From: an uncultured Synechococcus sp.
Lineage (GTDB): Bacteria; Cyanobacteriota; Cyanobacteriia; PCC-6307; Cyanobiaceae
Reading direction: 5' to 3'
NCBI GenBank assembly: GCA_913057985.1
Contig: CAJXPL010000001.1
Coordinates: 1 to 64,000 of the forward strand
DNA length: 64,000 nt
The notes below the pieces were generated by a model that was not told the DNA's origin, did no database searches, and worked only from the letters and a program-made list of their open reading frames with translations. Position numbers and translations under genes: made by a program. Positions 55,932 through 64,000 of the stretch are shown piece after piece. Each line of letters starts with the position of its first letter. The stretch's first letter is position 1.

Positions 55932-56468
55932 TCAGCTGCGGCGAGCGGCACCACTGCCGGCCAACACCGGCTCCACCTCTTGATGGGGACGGGCAATGAT
56001 GTGAGCAGCGACGAGGCCGTCGCCCACGCGCTCGCAGGCATCGGCACCGGCACGAACAGCGGCATTCACTGCACCGGTTTCGCCACGCACCATCACCGTG
56101 ACGTAGCCACCACCCACGTACTCACGGCAGATCAGGCTCACCTCAGCAGCCTTGGTCATCGCATCGGCTGCCTCAATGGCAGGAACCATGCCGCGGGTTT
56201 CGATCATGCCCAGTGCCACACCGGGAACGATGGGGGAAGGGGTGGCAGCGGGCTTGGTCACGGCCGAGCCACCGCCGGATCCGGTGTTGGAAGCGCTGCT
56301 GCGACGTGTTGTAGTGGACGCACGACGGGTGGTTGAAGCAGGAGCTGCCTTCGCGGGAGTCGACGCGGGAGCAGGAGTGTTGGCCACAGGCTTCACGTCC
56401 ACAGTCTTGTTCGCCGCGGCGGTGCTGCGGGTGGTGCGACGACGGGGGGTGGGGGAAGGAGTGGCCAT
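55932..56468 (-). CDS. csoS1E: Carboxysome shell protein CsoS1E-like (BMC domain with N-terminal extension)
   Basis: A 178-residue protein. Residues about 1-80 are low-complexity Ala/Thr/Arg/Pro (RRRTTRSTAAANKTVD), probably disordered. The rest is a standard BMC hexamer domain (GVALGMIETRGMVPAIEAAD, GGGYVTVMVRGETGAVNAAV). It matches CsoS1 with 9 of 10 residues in most blocks. Extended CsoS1E is known in some Prochlorococcus and Synechococcus. The Arg-rich tail may bind cargo or nucleic acid. Confidence 0.87.
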   Translation of the reverse strand: MATPSPTPRRRTTRSTAAANKTVDVKPVANTPAPASTPAKAAPASTTRRASTTTRRSSASNTGSGGGSAVTKPAATPSPIVPGVALGMIETRGMVPAIEAADAMTKAAEVSLICREYVGGGYVTVMVRGETGAVNAAVRAGADACERVGDGLVAAHIIARPHQEVEPVLAGSGAARRS

Positions 56469-56521
56469 GGATTGGTAGGTGTGGAAGCGGAACGGAAACG
56501 GCGGAGGGAAATGAAGGATCC

Positions 56522-56773
56522 CTATCCGTCCGGATTCCAGAAATCGATGATGCCACCGATGGTGAGATCGGTGAGAACGGTGTTGTCAGGGCAGGCATGC
56601 CGGGCAGCCGAACCGCTGGCGGTGAACACCCAGTTGCCCTCACGGGCACCCACGGGGTCAACAGCCACCAGCTTCTTGCCCTTGTTGTTCTTGAGAATGC
56701 GCAGGTGCATGTGATCCAGACCGGCAACCCGGTAGGAGCAGACCAGCGTTCCCATCACCTGCATGATCTCCAT
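56522..56773 (-). CDS. csoS4B: Carboxysome vertex protein CsoS4B
   Basis: An 83-residue pentamer-forming BMV/EutN-CcmL protein: MEIMQVMGTLVCSYRVAGL, GKKLVAVDPVGAREGNWVFT. It closes the twelve vertices of the alpha-carboxysome. ATG overlaps the csoS4A stop (TGATG). Confidence 0.93.
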   Translation of the reverse strand: MEIMQVMGTLVCSYRVAGLDHMHLRILKNNKGKKLVAVDPVGAREGNWVFTASGSAARHACPDNTVLTDLTIGGIIDFWNPDG

Positions 56774-57084
56774 CAGCTGGCCTTGCCTACCGCGGGTTTG
56801 CTGGGGCTGGGGGACGGAGAGGGAGCGGAGGTCTTCGGGGGGTCGGGTTCCCAGTGGTCAATGATCCCCACGATCGTGAGGTCACTGGGATACGACTTGC
56901 TGCCGGCAGCTTCACGGGCGGCCGAGCTGCTGACGCAGATCACCCAGTCCCCAGGTTTCGCACCCACCGCATCGACGGCCACCTTTTTAGTGCTGCCATC
57001 CAGGACCACCTGGAGGTGTTTGTGCTCGAAATCGGGAATCCGGTTGGTGGAAACGAGCGGCTTGACGACCTTGACGATGAGCAT
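56773..57084 (-). CDS. csoS4A: Carboxysome vertex protein CsoS4A
   Basis: A 103-residue vertex protein from ATG 57084 (MLIVKVVKPLVSTNRIPDFE). The EutN/CcmL fold is followed by a Pro/Ser-rich tail (PKTSAPSPSPSPSKPAVG), longer than the usual 83 residues. It starts 2 bp after csoSCA. Confidence 0.93.
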   Translation of the reverse strand: MLIVKVVKPLVSTNRIPDFEHKHLQVVLDGSTKKVAVDAVGAKPGDWVICVSSSAAREAAGSKSYPSDLTIVGIIDHWEPDPPKTSAPSPSPSPSKPAVGKAS

Positions 57085-57086
57085 GA

Positions 57087-58832
57087 TCAGTGAGCCTCCG
57101 GAAGTTGCGGGTCGAGCGTGGAACCGACGACCTCGGCCGGAGCCGTCTGGTTGCGGTCGCGAATGGTGAGACAAGTGTGGAGCAGACCCTCATCAACGAG
57201 AGCTGCGTAGCGATCGGCGATGGCCTGGTTCACCCGTTGGCAATCAGCGATGGCCCGTTCCCGAGCACCGGGCACGCGGCCGGAATAGTCGAAACGCACC
57301 ACAACCGGAATCGGCAGATCCCGGGACACATTTAGACCCTTGAAAATTTTCACGCCCACATCGAGATCAGGGGCGCCCTCCTCGACGGTGTCGAGGTGAG
57401 CGAAATAGGTGAGGTTGCGCAGATGCACCTCTTTAAAACCGATGCCAACGCCAATGAAACGCTCGGCGTGCCCGGCATCCGGGTACGTGCCCCCGTGCAG
57501 ATCCTGCACGTAGTCGATCTGGGAGAAGTTATTGGCGAGCAAACGGGTCAGGAACGACACCATCCCGGCATCCATGGGGCCAGGAGCAGAGCTCTCAACG
57601 GCTTCAGCAATCTGTGCCATCGCTTGGTCGGCACTCATCGATGCCGTGGCGGCATGCAGTTCCCTGGCGCAGAGCCAACGGTCGCGCACCATTTCGCTGT
57701 CACGGCTTGGGGGATGCACCCGAATGGCATCGGTGTCGGTGTCGAGGCCGATCAGCAGAAGGTCAACGGAGGCACCGCAACAGAAGCTGTTTTCCACCGA
57801 CTCACGGAAATCGAGCAGGCGTTGATGGCCCGCCGCTGCCGCCAGTTCGTCATTGCTGCCATGGGCAGCGCAGCCCTGATGGGAGGGATCGAGGGAACTG
57901 AAGTGGTATGTCACCACCTTCAGGTAACGGGTCGGTTCCGTGGAGGGATTGGGTGAACCTTCGCGGTAGCGACGGTGCTCGGTTTTGACCCAGCGGTTCA
58001 CCGTGTTCTCCACGTCGAACATGGCGCCAGCGTGGGAACGGCGACGCACAGCGCTGAAGGGAATGCGCAGGGCATAGGCCACGGTGTGAGCCAACCGACC
58101 ATCGGCACAGGGCGTCAGGTCGAGCAGATGGATCCCGCAGTCGAGCAGGAACTGTTCGAACTCCCGGGAGGCAGCACTGCCCGTACCGGCATCCAGAGGA
58201 TCGTCCTGGAAGAAGCGGTCACTGAACAGCCGGTGGCTTTCGAACACGCACCAGGCGAACAGGGCGCGCATGTCGAGAGGGCGAACCCAGGCCCGCTGCA
58301 GAATGTGATCCGGCAGATCAAAGCCGAGTTCAGCCCGGCACAACCGCTGGGCCTGCGGAATGAAATCGGTTTCGTGCTGAAGCGCTGAAACCTGCTGCAG
58401 CAGGGGAACAATCCGATCAAAGCGGCCCTTGATCTCCTGCTCATAGGCCTGAAGACGGGCATTCGACGCTGCATCCGTCAACGGATGGCGCCGGTGGGTG
58501 ATCGGCAGAGAGCTGCGGCTCAGATTGAAAGGAACCGCCCGGGTGGCTGCCTTTTCACGGCGGACCCAGCCTGGCTGAGTGGGAGCGGGACGCTGAACGT
58601 CCTTGCTGGAGCGAATCCGACCACCACCAACCGGGGCGCCGCCCAGTTGAGCGGCCTTGCCCGCGGTGGTGAGGGCACGGCGCCGATCCAGAGCGGCCTT
58701 GCGGGTGGAGGACTCCACGTCAGACGTGGTCTGAACGGAATCAGACGTTGTGGCCAGCTGTTGAAGCTGACGACGGGTGGGTGCCGAGGGGGCCTGAGGT
58801 CGCCCGCCACGGAGAGGCTTGGAGCGAACCAT
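57087..58832 (-). CDS. csoSCA: Carboxysomal carbonic anhydrase CsoSCA
   Basis: A 581-residue epsilon/beta-like carbonic anhydrase from ATG 58832. The basic N terminus (RSKPLRGGRPQAPSAPTRR) binds Rubisco in related organisms. Zinc ligands are probably the Cys in FAWCVFESHRL and the His/Cys in TYHFSSLDPSHQGCAAH. It makes CO2 from bicarbonate inside the carboxysome. Confidence 0.95.
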   Translation of the reverse strand: MVRSKPLRGGRPQAPSAPTRRQLQQLATTSDSVQTTSDVESSTRKAALDRRRALTTAGKAAQLGGAPVGGGRIRSSKDVQRPAPTQPGWVRREKAATRAVPFNLSRSSLPITHRRHPLTDAASNARLQAYEQEIKGRFDRIVPLLQQVSALQHETDFIPQAQRLCRAELGFDLPDHILQRAWVRPLDMRALFAWCVFESHRLFSDRFFQDDPLDAGTGSAASREFEQFLLDCGIHLLDLTPCADGRLAHTVAYALRIPFSAVRRRSHAGAMFDVENTVNRWVKTEHRRYREGSPNPSTEPTRYLKVVTYHFSSLDPSHQGCAAHGSNDELAAAAGHQRLLDFRESVENSFCCGASVDLLLIGLDTDTDAIRVHPPSRDSEMVRDRWLCARELHAATASMSADQAMAQIAEAVESSAPGPMDAGMVSFLTRLLANNFSQIDYVQDLHGGTYPDAGHAERFIGVGIGFKEVHLRNLTYFAHLDTVEEGAPDLDVGVKIFKGLNVSRDLPIPVVVRFDYSGRVPGARERAIADCQRVNQAIADRYAALVDEGLLHTCLTIRDRNQTAPAEVVGSTLDPQLPEAH

Positions 58833-58839
58833 CAATGGA

Positions 58840-61200
58840 TCAGCCCCGTGCGCCGCCGGAGACGGTGATCAGGGAACCTTTCTCGGTGTTGCCGCTGGAA
58901 CCGGTCACACGGCTCACAGGCCATTCGTTCTCCTCGTTGCGCTTGCGCTCGAAGGGAGACATGGCACTCATTGGGCCAGGACGGCTGGGATTACGACGGC
59001 GGGCCGAAGCACCCTCAGTACCGGTCACGTGCTCACCACGATCCCAGTCATCACCAGTGATCTTGGTGGAGGAGCCCTCGCCGGTCACCCGGGATGCAGG
59101 CTTCTCGGAAGGCTCGCTGACCACAGCCACTGTGGGCTGGAACTGGCGCTGCTGACGGTTCTGGAACTCGCGGTTGTCGAAGCGGAATTGCTCGGTACCG
59201 GTCACCTTGCCGCCAGCCATATCAAAAGGGCCGGTGATGCGATTCCCCTGCTCATAGGAAGTACCCGTCACACCGGACGCGGCCTCACGTTGCTGCTGAG
59301 CAGCACGGGCGGGAGACACCACGCTGAAGCGGGTCCAGGCGGCACCCTCAGGAGCTTGGCCGTGGGTGTCGGTGCCAGCAGGAGCGTCAGCGCCGCAGGC
59401 AACGGCCAACTGATCAGCACCCACGTAAGGCGTGCCGGTGACGGCTTCACAAGCACCACGCTTGTCGCCGGTCATCACACCGCCCACACCAGGCTGGATG
59501 CCGGTCATGGCAGCGGAAGGGGTGCCGACACGCACAGGCGTGCGCTCTCGGATGGCCTGAACTGCAGGGGTGCCGCAGTGCTGGCCGGCCTGCTCAAGAC
59601 CTGCATAGGGGGTGCCGGTGACAGCCTGGCAGCTGCCGGGCTCATCGCCAGTCACGTTCTCTGAACGGCCCGTACGGGTGCCGCTCACCACCTGGTTGCG
59701 GTTGGTGACGCTGAAACCAACTTTGGCTGCTTCGGGTTCGGGCTTGGAACCACAGAAGGCATTCACCTGCTCGGCACTGATGTATTGATCACCCGTCACG
59801 CGGTGGCAGGAGCCGAACTCATCGCCGGTCACCTGAGCCGAACGGCCCACCATGGTGCCGGTCACACCAGTGCCGGAGAGAGTTCCGGAAAGGCCCACCT
59901 TGGCGGCAGGACGTCCTTCGGGCAGGGGATCTGAGCCGAGGTACTGATCGCCGGTGAGGCTGCGGTTGGCACCGGCTTCATCGCCAGTGACGCTGGCGGA
60001 GCGGCCCACCATCACACCACTCACAGGACGCCCCTGTTCGGTGAGGCTGTGGCCCACCTTGCGCGGGGAGGTCACGCCACCACCGCAATAGGCAGCGGAC
60101 TGGTTGGCGGAGATGTACTCGGTGCCGGTCACGCTCTTGCAAGTGCCGGGCTCATCGCCGGTGACCTTTTCGGAACGGCCGACTTCATTGCCGGTGACGC
60201 GATTGCCGTGGCTGGTGGCGGTGACGCGCACCTTGGCCGGAGTGGTGGCAGCGGGAGCGGTCTGGCAGAAGGTCTGGAAGACTTCGGCGCCCAGGTACTC
60301 GGTACCGGTGATCGAACGGCAGGTGCTGGCTTCGTTGCCGGTGGTTTTCACCGAGCGATTGGCCTGAGTGCCGGTCACGGTCTGGCCGCTTGTGGTGGTG
60401 CTTTCACCCACCTTCCAGTGGGCATCAGCGGCAGCGGCTTGCTTGGCGCCGTGGCGGTTGGGACCGGTGGGGCGGGTCACACCAGCGCTTTGCTTGTTGC
60501 GGGCGCCGGCCTTGGTGCGCAGCTCACGCACCTGTTGGGCCAACTCACGGCTGGTGAGGTCAGGGTTGGCCTGACGGGCAACGGCAGCTGCGCTGGTGGG
60601 TTGCTTGCCAGCGGTTTTGCCGTGCTTCGCCATGGCTTCACGACGGGCCAGCACCAGCGCGCGGCTGGGGTTCTCGATGGCACGACGTTTGGGAGTGGCC
60701 GAACGGCGCTCGGTGCGACCAGAAAGCTTGGGGGCCGGAGCACTGAGGGAAGCCTTTTCAGAGGCACGCTTGCCACCGCAGCCACAGCTCTTGGTGGTTT
60801 CAGCGGGTGCAGCAGCAGGAGCGGCTGCCTTGGTTTGACGGGCAACATCAGCGCGGTTGCGATCGCGGCTGGTGTCGGCGGTCTTACCGCGGCGGGACAG
60901 GGCGTCACGACGGGCGAGCACCAGCTCGCGGCTGGGATCGCGATGGGGCTTGACCTGGGAGCTGCGGTTTGCGGGAGCAGCTGTGAAGGAGGTGGTCCGC
61001 TGCGGAGCTACAGCAGCGGGGGTGGCAGGTGCAGAGGCAGGCTCAGCAGCTGCGGCAGCGTTGGTGCGGGTGGGACGCGCATCAGCAACGGTGCGAATAC
61101 GGTTGGCGCCATCACCAGCCGCTACCGAGGACTTCTTACCGGAAGTGGTCAGCGCCTTGCGGCGTTCAAGTGCGAGTTCGCGACTGGAGAGTCTTGCCAT
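58840..61200 (-). CDS. csoS2: Carboxysome assembly scaffold CsoS2
   Basis: A 786-residue, intrinsically disordered repeat protein. Four N-repeats bind Rubisco (SSRELALERRKALTTSGKK, PSRELVLARRDALSRRGKT, PSRALVLARREAMAKHGKT, LTSRELAQQVRELRTKAG). A middle region of VTGT/VTGD repeats binds the shell, and a C-terminal anchor ends HVTGTEGASARRRNPS. It organises carboxysome assembly. I saw no obvious slippery site, so a single full-length product is likely, but this was not searched fully. Confidence 0.95.
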   Translation of the reverse strand: MARLSSRELALERRKALTTSGKKSSVAAGDGANRIRTVADARPTRTNAAAAAEPASAPATPAAVAPQRTTSFTAAPANRSSQVKPHRDPSRELVLARRDALSRRGKTADTSRDRNRADVARQTKAAAPAAAPAETTKSCGCGGKRASEKASLSAPAPKLSGRTERRSATPKRRAIENPSRALVLARREAMAKHGKTAGKQPTSAAAVARQANPDLTSRELAQQVRELRTKAGARNKQSAGVTRPTGPNRHGAKQAAAADAHWKVGESTTTSGQTVTGTQANRSVKTTGNEASTCRSITGTEYLGAEVFQTFCQTAPAATTPAKVRVTATSHGNRVTGNEVGRSEKVTGDEPGTCKSVTGTEYISANQSAAYCGGGVTSPRKVGHSLTEQGRPVSGVMVGRSASVTGDEAGANRSLTGDQYLGSDPLPEGRPAAKVGLSGTLSGTGVTGTMVGRSAQVTGDEFGSCHRVTGDQYISAEQVNAFCGSKPEPEAAKVGFSVTNRNQVVSGTRTGRSENVTGDEPGSCQAVTGTPYAGLEQAGQHCGTPAVQAIRERTPVRVGTPSAAMTGIQPGVGGVMTGDKRGACEAVTGTPYVGADQLAVACGADAPAGTDTHGQAPEGAAWTRFSVVSPARAAQQQREAASGVTGTSYEQGNRITGPFDMAGGKVTGTEQFRFDNREFQNRQQRQFQPTVAVVSEPSEKPASRVTGEGSSTKITGDDWDRGEHVTGTEGASARRRNPSRPGPMSAMSPFERKRNEENEWPVSRVTGSSGNTEKGSLITVSGGARG

Positions 61201-61258
61201 GTCCGCCCGAGGATGTCGTCGTGAAGTGGAAGGGCACTTGCCCCTCCGGAAAAAGCTG

Positions 61259-61281
61259 GAGCCCTGATCAGGTCAGGGCTC
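61259..61281 (-). other. Intergenic hairpin between cbbS and csoS2
   Basis: A 9-bp stem (GAGCCCTGA / TCAGGGCTC) with a 5-nt loop. It has no T-run. It may stabilise cbbLS mRNA or reduce read-through so that csoS2 is made at lower level. Confidence 0.55.
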
Positions 61282-61301
61282 GGAACCAAGGGTTCGAAGG
61301 A

Positions 61302-61643
61302 TCAGCGTCCTTCGAAGACCACGAAGCAGGCACCCTGGCTCTGGGTGTAGGCGTCGTAACCGACGATGCGCACGTGGTGATCGGGGTATGCGCGGTGGCA
61401 AGCCTCGAGCTCACTGACAACGACGTTCAGATCCTTCTCACCGAAGAAGGGGAGCTTCCAATACGACCAGTAGGTGGCCATGGAGTTGCTGGGGTGGACG
61501 TGCTCGACGAGCGGGCTCCAACCCTGGGCAATGATGTAGGCGATCTGGTCGTAGATCTCGTCCTGGGTCATCGGCGGGAGGAAGCCGAAGGTCTCCAGGG
61601 TGGCGACTGTTTGATAGTCACCCACGGTGCTCTGGAAAGGCAT
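61302..61643 (-). CDS. cbbS: Rubisco small subunit, Form IA
   Basis: A 113-residue protein: FETFGFLPPMT-like N terminus, YIIAQGWSPLVEHVHPSNSM, ATYWSYWKLPFFGEKD and a conserved end. Forms L8S8 with CbbL. It follows cbbL after 59 bp. Confidence 0.96.
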   Translation of the reverse strand: MPFQSTVGDYQTVATLETFGFLPPMTQDEIYDQIAYIIAQGWSPLVEHVHPSNSMATYWSYWKLPFFGEKDLNVVVSELEACHRAYPDHHVRIVGYDAYTQSQGACFVVFEGR

Positions 61644-61702
61644 GGGGATCCTGGGTGTAAGAAAAAGGGGTGGCCGGTTGCATCAACCGGCCGTTGAGAC
61701 GA

Positions 61703-63118
61703 TCAGTTCTGGACGTCGAGCTTGTCGACGGTGTCGAACTCGAACTTGATCTCCTTCCAGGTCTCGAGGGCGATGGCCAGCTCGGGGCTGTGCTTCGCGG
61801 CTTCCGTGAGGATGTCGCGGCTCTCTTTCTCGAGATGACGGCCGGCGTTGCGTGCCTTGACGCAGGCCTCGAGGGCCACACGGTTGGCAGCAGCACCTGC
61901 AGCGGAGCCCCAGGGGTGACCGTGGGTACCACCACCGAACTGAAGAACGGAGTCGTCGCCGAAGATGGTGACCAGGGCGGGCATGTGCCACACGTGGATA
62001 CCGCCGGAAGCAACGGCGAACACGCCAGGCATGGAACCCCAGTCCTGATCGAAGAAGTTGCCGCGGCTGCGGTCTTCGGGCACGAAGGATTCGCGCAGCT
62101 GGTCGATGTAGCCGAGGGTGGTCTGACGATCACCTTCCAGCTTGCCGACCACGGTGCCGGTGTGGAGCTGGTCACCACCGGACAGACGCAGACACTTGGC
62201 GAGAACGCGGAAGTGGATGCCGTGCTTGGGGTGACGGTCGATCACCGCGTGCATGGCGCGGTGGATGTGCAGCAACATGCCGTTCTTGCGGCACCACTTC
62301 GACAGACCGGTGTTGGCCGTGAAGCCACCGGTGATGAAGTCGTGCATGATGATCGGCATGCCGAGTTCTTTGGCGAACTCAGCGCGCTCGTACATCTCCT
62401 CGGGAGTGTTGGCGGTCACGTTGAGGTAGTGACCCTTGCGCTCGCCGGTCTCCTGCTCGGACAGCTTGATGGCTTCCGCAACGAATTCGAAGCGGTTCTG
62501 CCAACGCTGGAAGGGCTGGGAGTTGATGTTCTCGTCGTCCTTGGTGAAGTCCAGACCGCCGCGCAGGCACTCATAAACAACACGGCCGTAGTTCTTACCG
62601 CTCAGGCCGAGCTTCGGCTTGATGGTGCAACCCAGCAGAGGACGGCCGTACTTGTTCATCCGGTCGCGCTCGACCTGGATGCCATTCGGCGGGCCGTAGC
62701 AGCTCTTGATGAACGCCATCGGGAAGCGGATGTCTTCCAGACGGAGGTGGCGCAGAGCCTTGAAACCGAACACGTTGCCGACCAGGGAGGTCAGAACGTT
62801 GGTGATGGAACCCTCTTCGAACAGGTCGAGGGGGTAGGCGATGAAGGCATAGAAAGACTCCTTGTCACCAGGGACGTCTTCGATGCGGTAGCAACGGCCC
62901 TTGTAGAAGTCGAGATCGGTGAGGAGCTCGGACCACACAGTGGACCAGGTGCCGGTGGAGGATTCAGCAGCCACAGCAGCGGCAACTTCTTCCTTGGGCA
63001 CACCTTCTTGGCCGGTGCACTTGAAGCAGGCCAGCAGGTCGGTGTCGAGGGGGACGTAATCAGGAGTCCAGTAGGTATCCCTGTACTCCTTGACCCCAGC
63101 GTCGTACTTCTTGCTCAT
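61703..63118 (-). CDS. cbbL: Rubisco large subunit, Form IA
   Basis: A 471-residue protein. Active-site Lys in [17 protein letters not shown], carbamylated Lys region [17 protein letters not shown], His in [17 protein letters not shown]. Short N-terminal sequence typical of Form IA in alpha-carboxysomes. Transcribed after csoS1A. Confidence 0.98.
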   Translation of the reverse strand: MSKKYDAGVKEYRDTYWTPDYVPLDTDLLACFKCTGQEGVPKEEVAAAVAAESSTGTWSTVWSELLTDLDFYKGRCYRIEDVPGDKESFYAFIAYPLDLFEEGSITNVLTSLVGNVFGFKALRHLRLEDIRFPMAFIKSCYGPPNGIQVERDRMNKYGRPLLGCTIKPKLGLSGKNYGRVVYECLRGGLDFTKDDENINSQPFQRWQNRFEFVAEAIKLSEQETGERKGHYLNVTANTPEEMYERAEFAKELGMPIIMHDFITGGFTANTGLSKWCRKNGMLLHIHRAMHAVIDRHPKHGIHFRVLAKCLRLSGGDQLHTGTVVGKLEGDRQTTLGYIDQLRESFVPEDRSRGNFFDQDWGSMPGVFAVASGGIHVWHMPALVTIFGDDSVLQFGGGTHGHPWGSAAGAAANRVALEACVKARNAGRHLEKESRDILTEAAKHSPELAIALETWKEIKFEFDTVDKLDVQN

Positions 63119-63189
63119 GGGAAAACTCCGTTAGGTCGGTGAAGAGGTTGAGACGTTCGCGTGCCTCGTCAGAGGCTCAGCGGAAGATC

Positions 63190-63501
63190 TCAGTCCTTCT
63201 GACCAAGGAAGTTGCCGTTGCCCAGAGCAGGCTCCACTTCGCGGTGGGGGCGGGCAATGATGTGAGCGGCGACCAGGCCGTCACCGACGCGCTCGCAAGC
63301 GTCAGCGCCAGCGCGCACAGCAGCGTTGACAGCGCCAGTTTCGCCGCGAACCAGAACGGTGACGTAGCCGCCGCCGACGAACTCACGACCGATCAGGCGC
63401 ACTTCGGCAGCCTTGGTCATGGCATCAGCTGCCTCGATGGCGGGGACCAGACCGCGGGTCTCGATCATGCCGAGGGCGATGCCCATGGTTTCGTTAGCCA
63501 T
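63190..63501 (-). CDS. csoS1A: Carboxysome shell hexamer protein CsoS1A
   Basis: A 103-residue BMC-domain protein: GIALGMIETRGLVPAIEAAD, GGGYVTVLVRGETGAVNAAV. The main facet protein of the alpha-carboxysome. First gene of the cso operon. Confidence 0.96.
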   Translation of the reverse strand: MANETMGIALGMIETRGLVPAIEAADAMTKAAEVRLIGREFVGGGYVTVLVRGETGAVNAAVRAGADACERVGDGLVAAHIIARPHREVEPALGNGNFLGQKD

Positions 63502-63858
63502 TGCCTACCGGGAGAAGGGGTGGAATGTTCGGTGGGGACATTGCTCCGCCAGAACCCTTCCCGTCAAGCGATTTGGACAACTTTCTCGATCACTGTCCAT
63601 AGTGAACTAAATAAGCCGGGCTTATCACCCTGTGCCTCACTGTTCCGGTCTGCTGTGGCGGTTCATGTGATCACATCCCCACAAGTCGTTGTCGGCAGTG
63701 GTGAAGCTCCATAGGTTCATGTAGCGCCACCTTCCCAAAGCCTTGCTGCGGGGTGGAATGTTCAACCCAAATGGGTGTCGCTGGGTCGAATCCAGAGATT
63801 GTTAGTCCCTAGCCCCAACCAGCCCGCACAATGGGAGGCCCTCTTTTGTTGGCCTTCC
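63502..63858. promoter_or_regulatory. Divergent promoter region between csoS1A and rdgB
   Basis: A 357-bp gap between divergent genes must hold the carboxysome operon promoter. I see no confident -35/-10 pair or terminator. A short inverted pair around ACCCAAATGGGTGT (63758 onward) may form a small hairpin. Confidence 0.4.
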
Positions 63859-64000
63859 TTGGCGCTTCAGCTCACCATTGCCACGGGCAACCCGATCAAG
63901 GTTGCCGAAATCGAGGCCATGCTGGGACCTCTTCCTCTGGACGTGCAGCGTCAACCTGCCGATCTGGACGTTGAAGAGACGGGGAGCACCTACCGCGAAA
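63859..64000 (+). CDS. rdgB: XTP/dITP pyrophosphatase RdgB (HAM1), partial
   Basis: From TTG 63859 the frame gives LALQLTIATGNPIKVAEIEA and DLDVEETGSTYRE, the HAM1 signature (ATGNxxKxxE). It runs off the right edge. The family clears non-canonical purine NTPs. Divergent from the carboxysome operon. Confidence 0.85.
   Translation, partial: MALQLTIATGNPIKVAEIEAMLGPLPLDVQRQPADLDVEETGSTYRE

Noticed and set aside
58840-61200. Programmed frameshift producing two CsoS2 forms, as in Halothiobacillus
   Set aside because: No clear slippery heptamer noticed by eye; a full search was not possible, so not claimed.
60049-61224. Long plus-strand frame (391 codons) opposite csoS2
   Set aside because: Shadow of the repetitive csoS2 gene: Gly/Ala-rich repeats and no family features.
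61670-63142. 490-codon plus-strand frame opposite cbbL
   Set aside because: cbbL on the other strand is certain; the antisense frame only reflects its codon bias.

Overview
The window looks like the chromosome of a marine alpha-cyanobacterium, most probably a marine Synechococcus. The strongest evidence is a complete alpha-carboxysome locus with Form IA Rubisco (csoS1, cbbL, cbbS, csoS2, csoSCA, csoS4A, csoS4B, plus a csoS1E-like shell gene). Next to it lie the low-affinity CO2-uptake genes ndhF4, ndhD4 and cupB/chpX, an acRAF-like gene and cbbX. Genes are tightly packed, with many ATGA or GTGA overlaps. I found no rRNA gene, no complete tRNA gene and no CRISPR array.

Layout. 1-3.3 kb: housekeeping genes (rsmB edge, an alkyltransferase-like protein, trmH, a peptide ABC permease). 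3.3-5.1 kb: an AT-rich orphan histidine kinase broken by a one-base frameshift, and a small membrane protein. 5.1-16.3 kb: a large type IV pilin locus. It has a four-gene minor-pilin operon on the minus strand, a two-component pair, and on the plus strand two PilA-like major pilins, one pilin pseudogene, three further minor pilins, a 573-residue PilX-like protein and a 536-residue pilin-like protein carrying a von Willebrand A domain. 16.3-24.7 kb: lepA, an SMR transporter, mqo, a NifU-like scaffold, a gamma-glutamylcyclotransferase-like gene with a CTG start, a cellulose-synthase-like glycosyltransferase, a DUF4079-like protein and a GAF protein.

25.07-41.67 kb: an integrated element of about 16.6 kb, the most interesting part of the window. 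It sits inside the 5' coding end of a class V aminotransferase gene and is flanked by an 11-bp core repeat. The left junction keeps a 15-codon stub of the old gene. The right junction supplies a diverged replacement 5' end that restores the reading frame. The element carries a tyrosine integrase at its right end, a ribbon-helix-helix-like regulator, a PrimPol-type primase, a VirE/DUF5906-like helicase, an iteron array flanking an AT-rich core (probable origin), a second small tyrosine recombinase, a large single-subunit (T7-type) RNA polymerase with all catalytic motifs, a secreted cupin, and an operon of small genes ending in a protein resembling the T7 small terminase. There is no capsid, tail or large terminase gene. 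The gene set fits a phage satellite, perhaps of T7-like cyanophages, that encodes its own RNA polymerase; this is inference. Both replication genes carry one in-frame stop, so the present copy may be decaying.

41.6-50.2 kb: aminotransferase body, murE, glutaredoxin-like gene, yidD, rpsD, a second DUF4079-like gene, maf, cobQ, a ferredoxin and a ClC-type channel. 50.2-64 kb: cbbX, acRAF, CO2-uptake genes and the carboxysome operon on the minus strand, then the divergent rdgB running off the window. The last block forms one inorganic-carbon module: NDH-1 CO2 uptake feeds bicarbonate, the carboxysome fixes it, and CbbX and acRAF maintain and assemble Rubisco.
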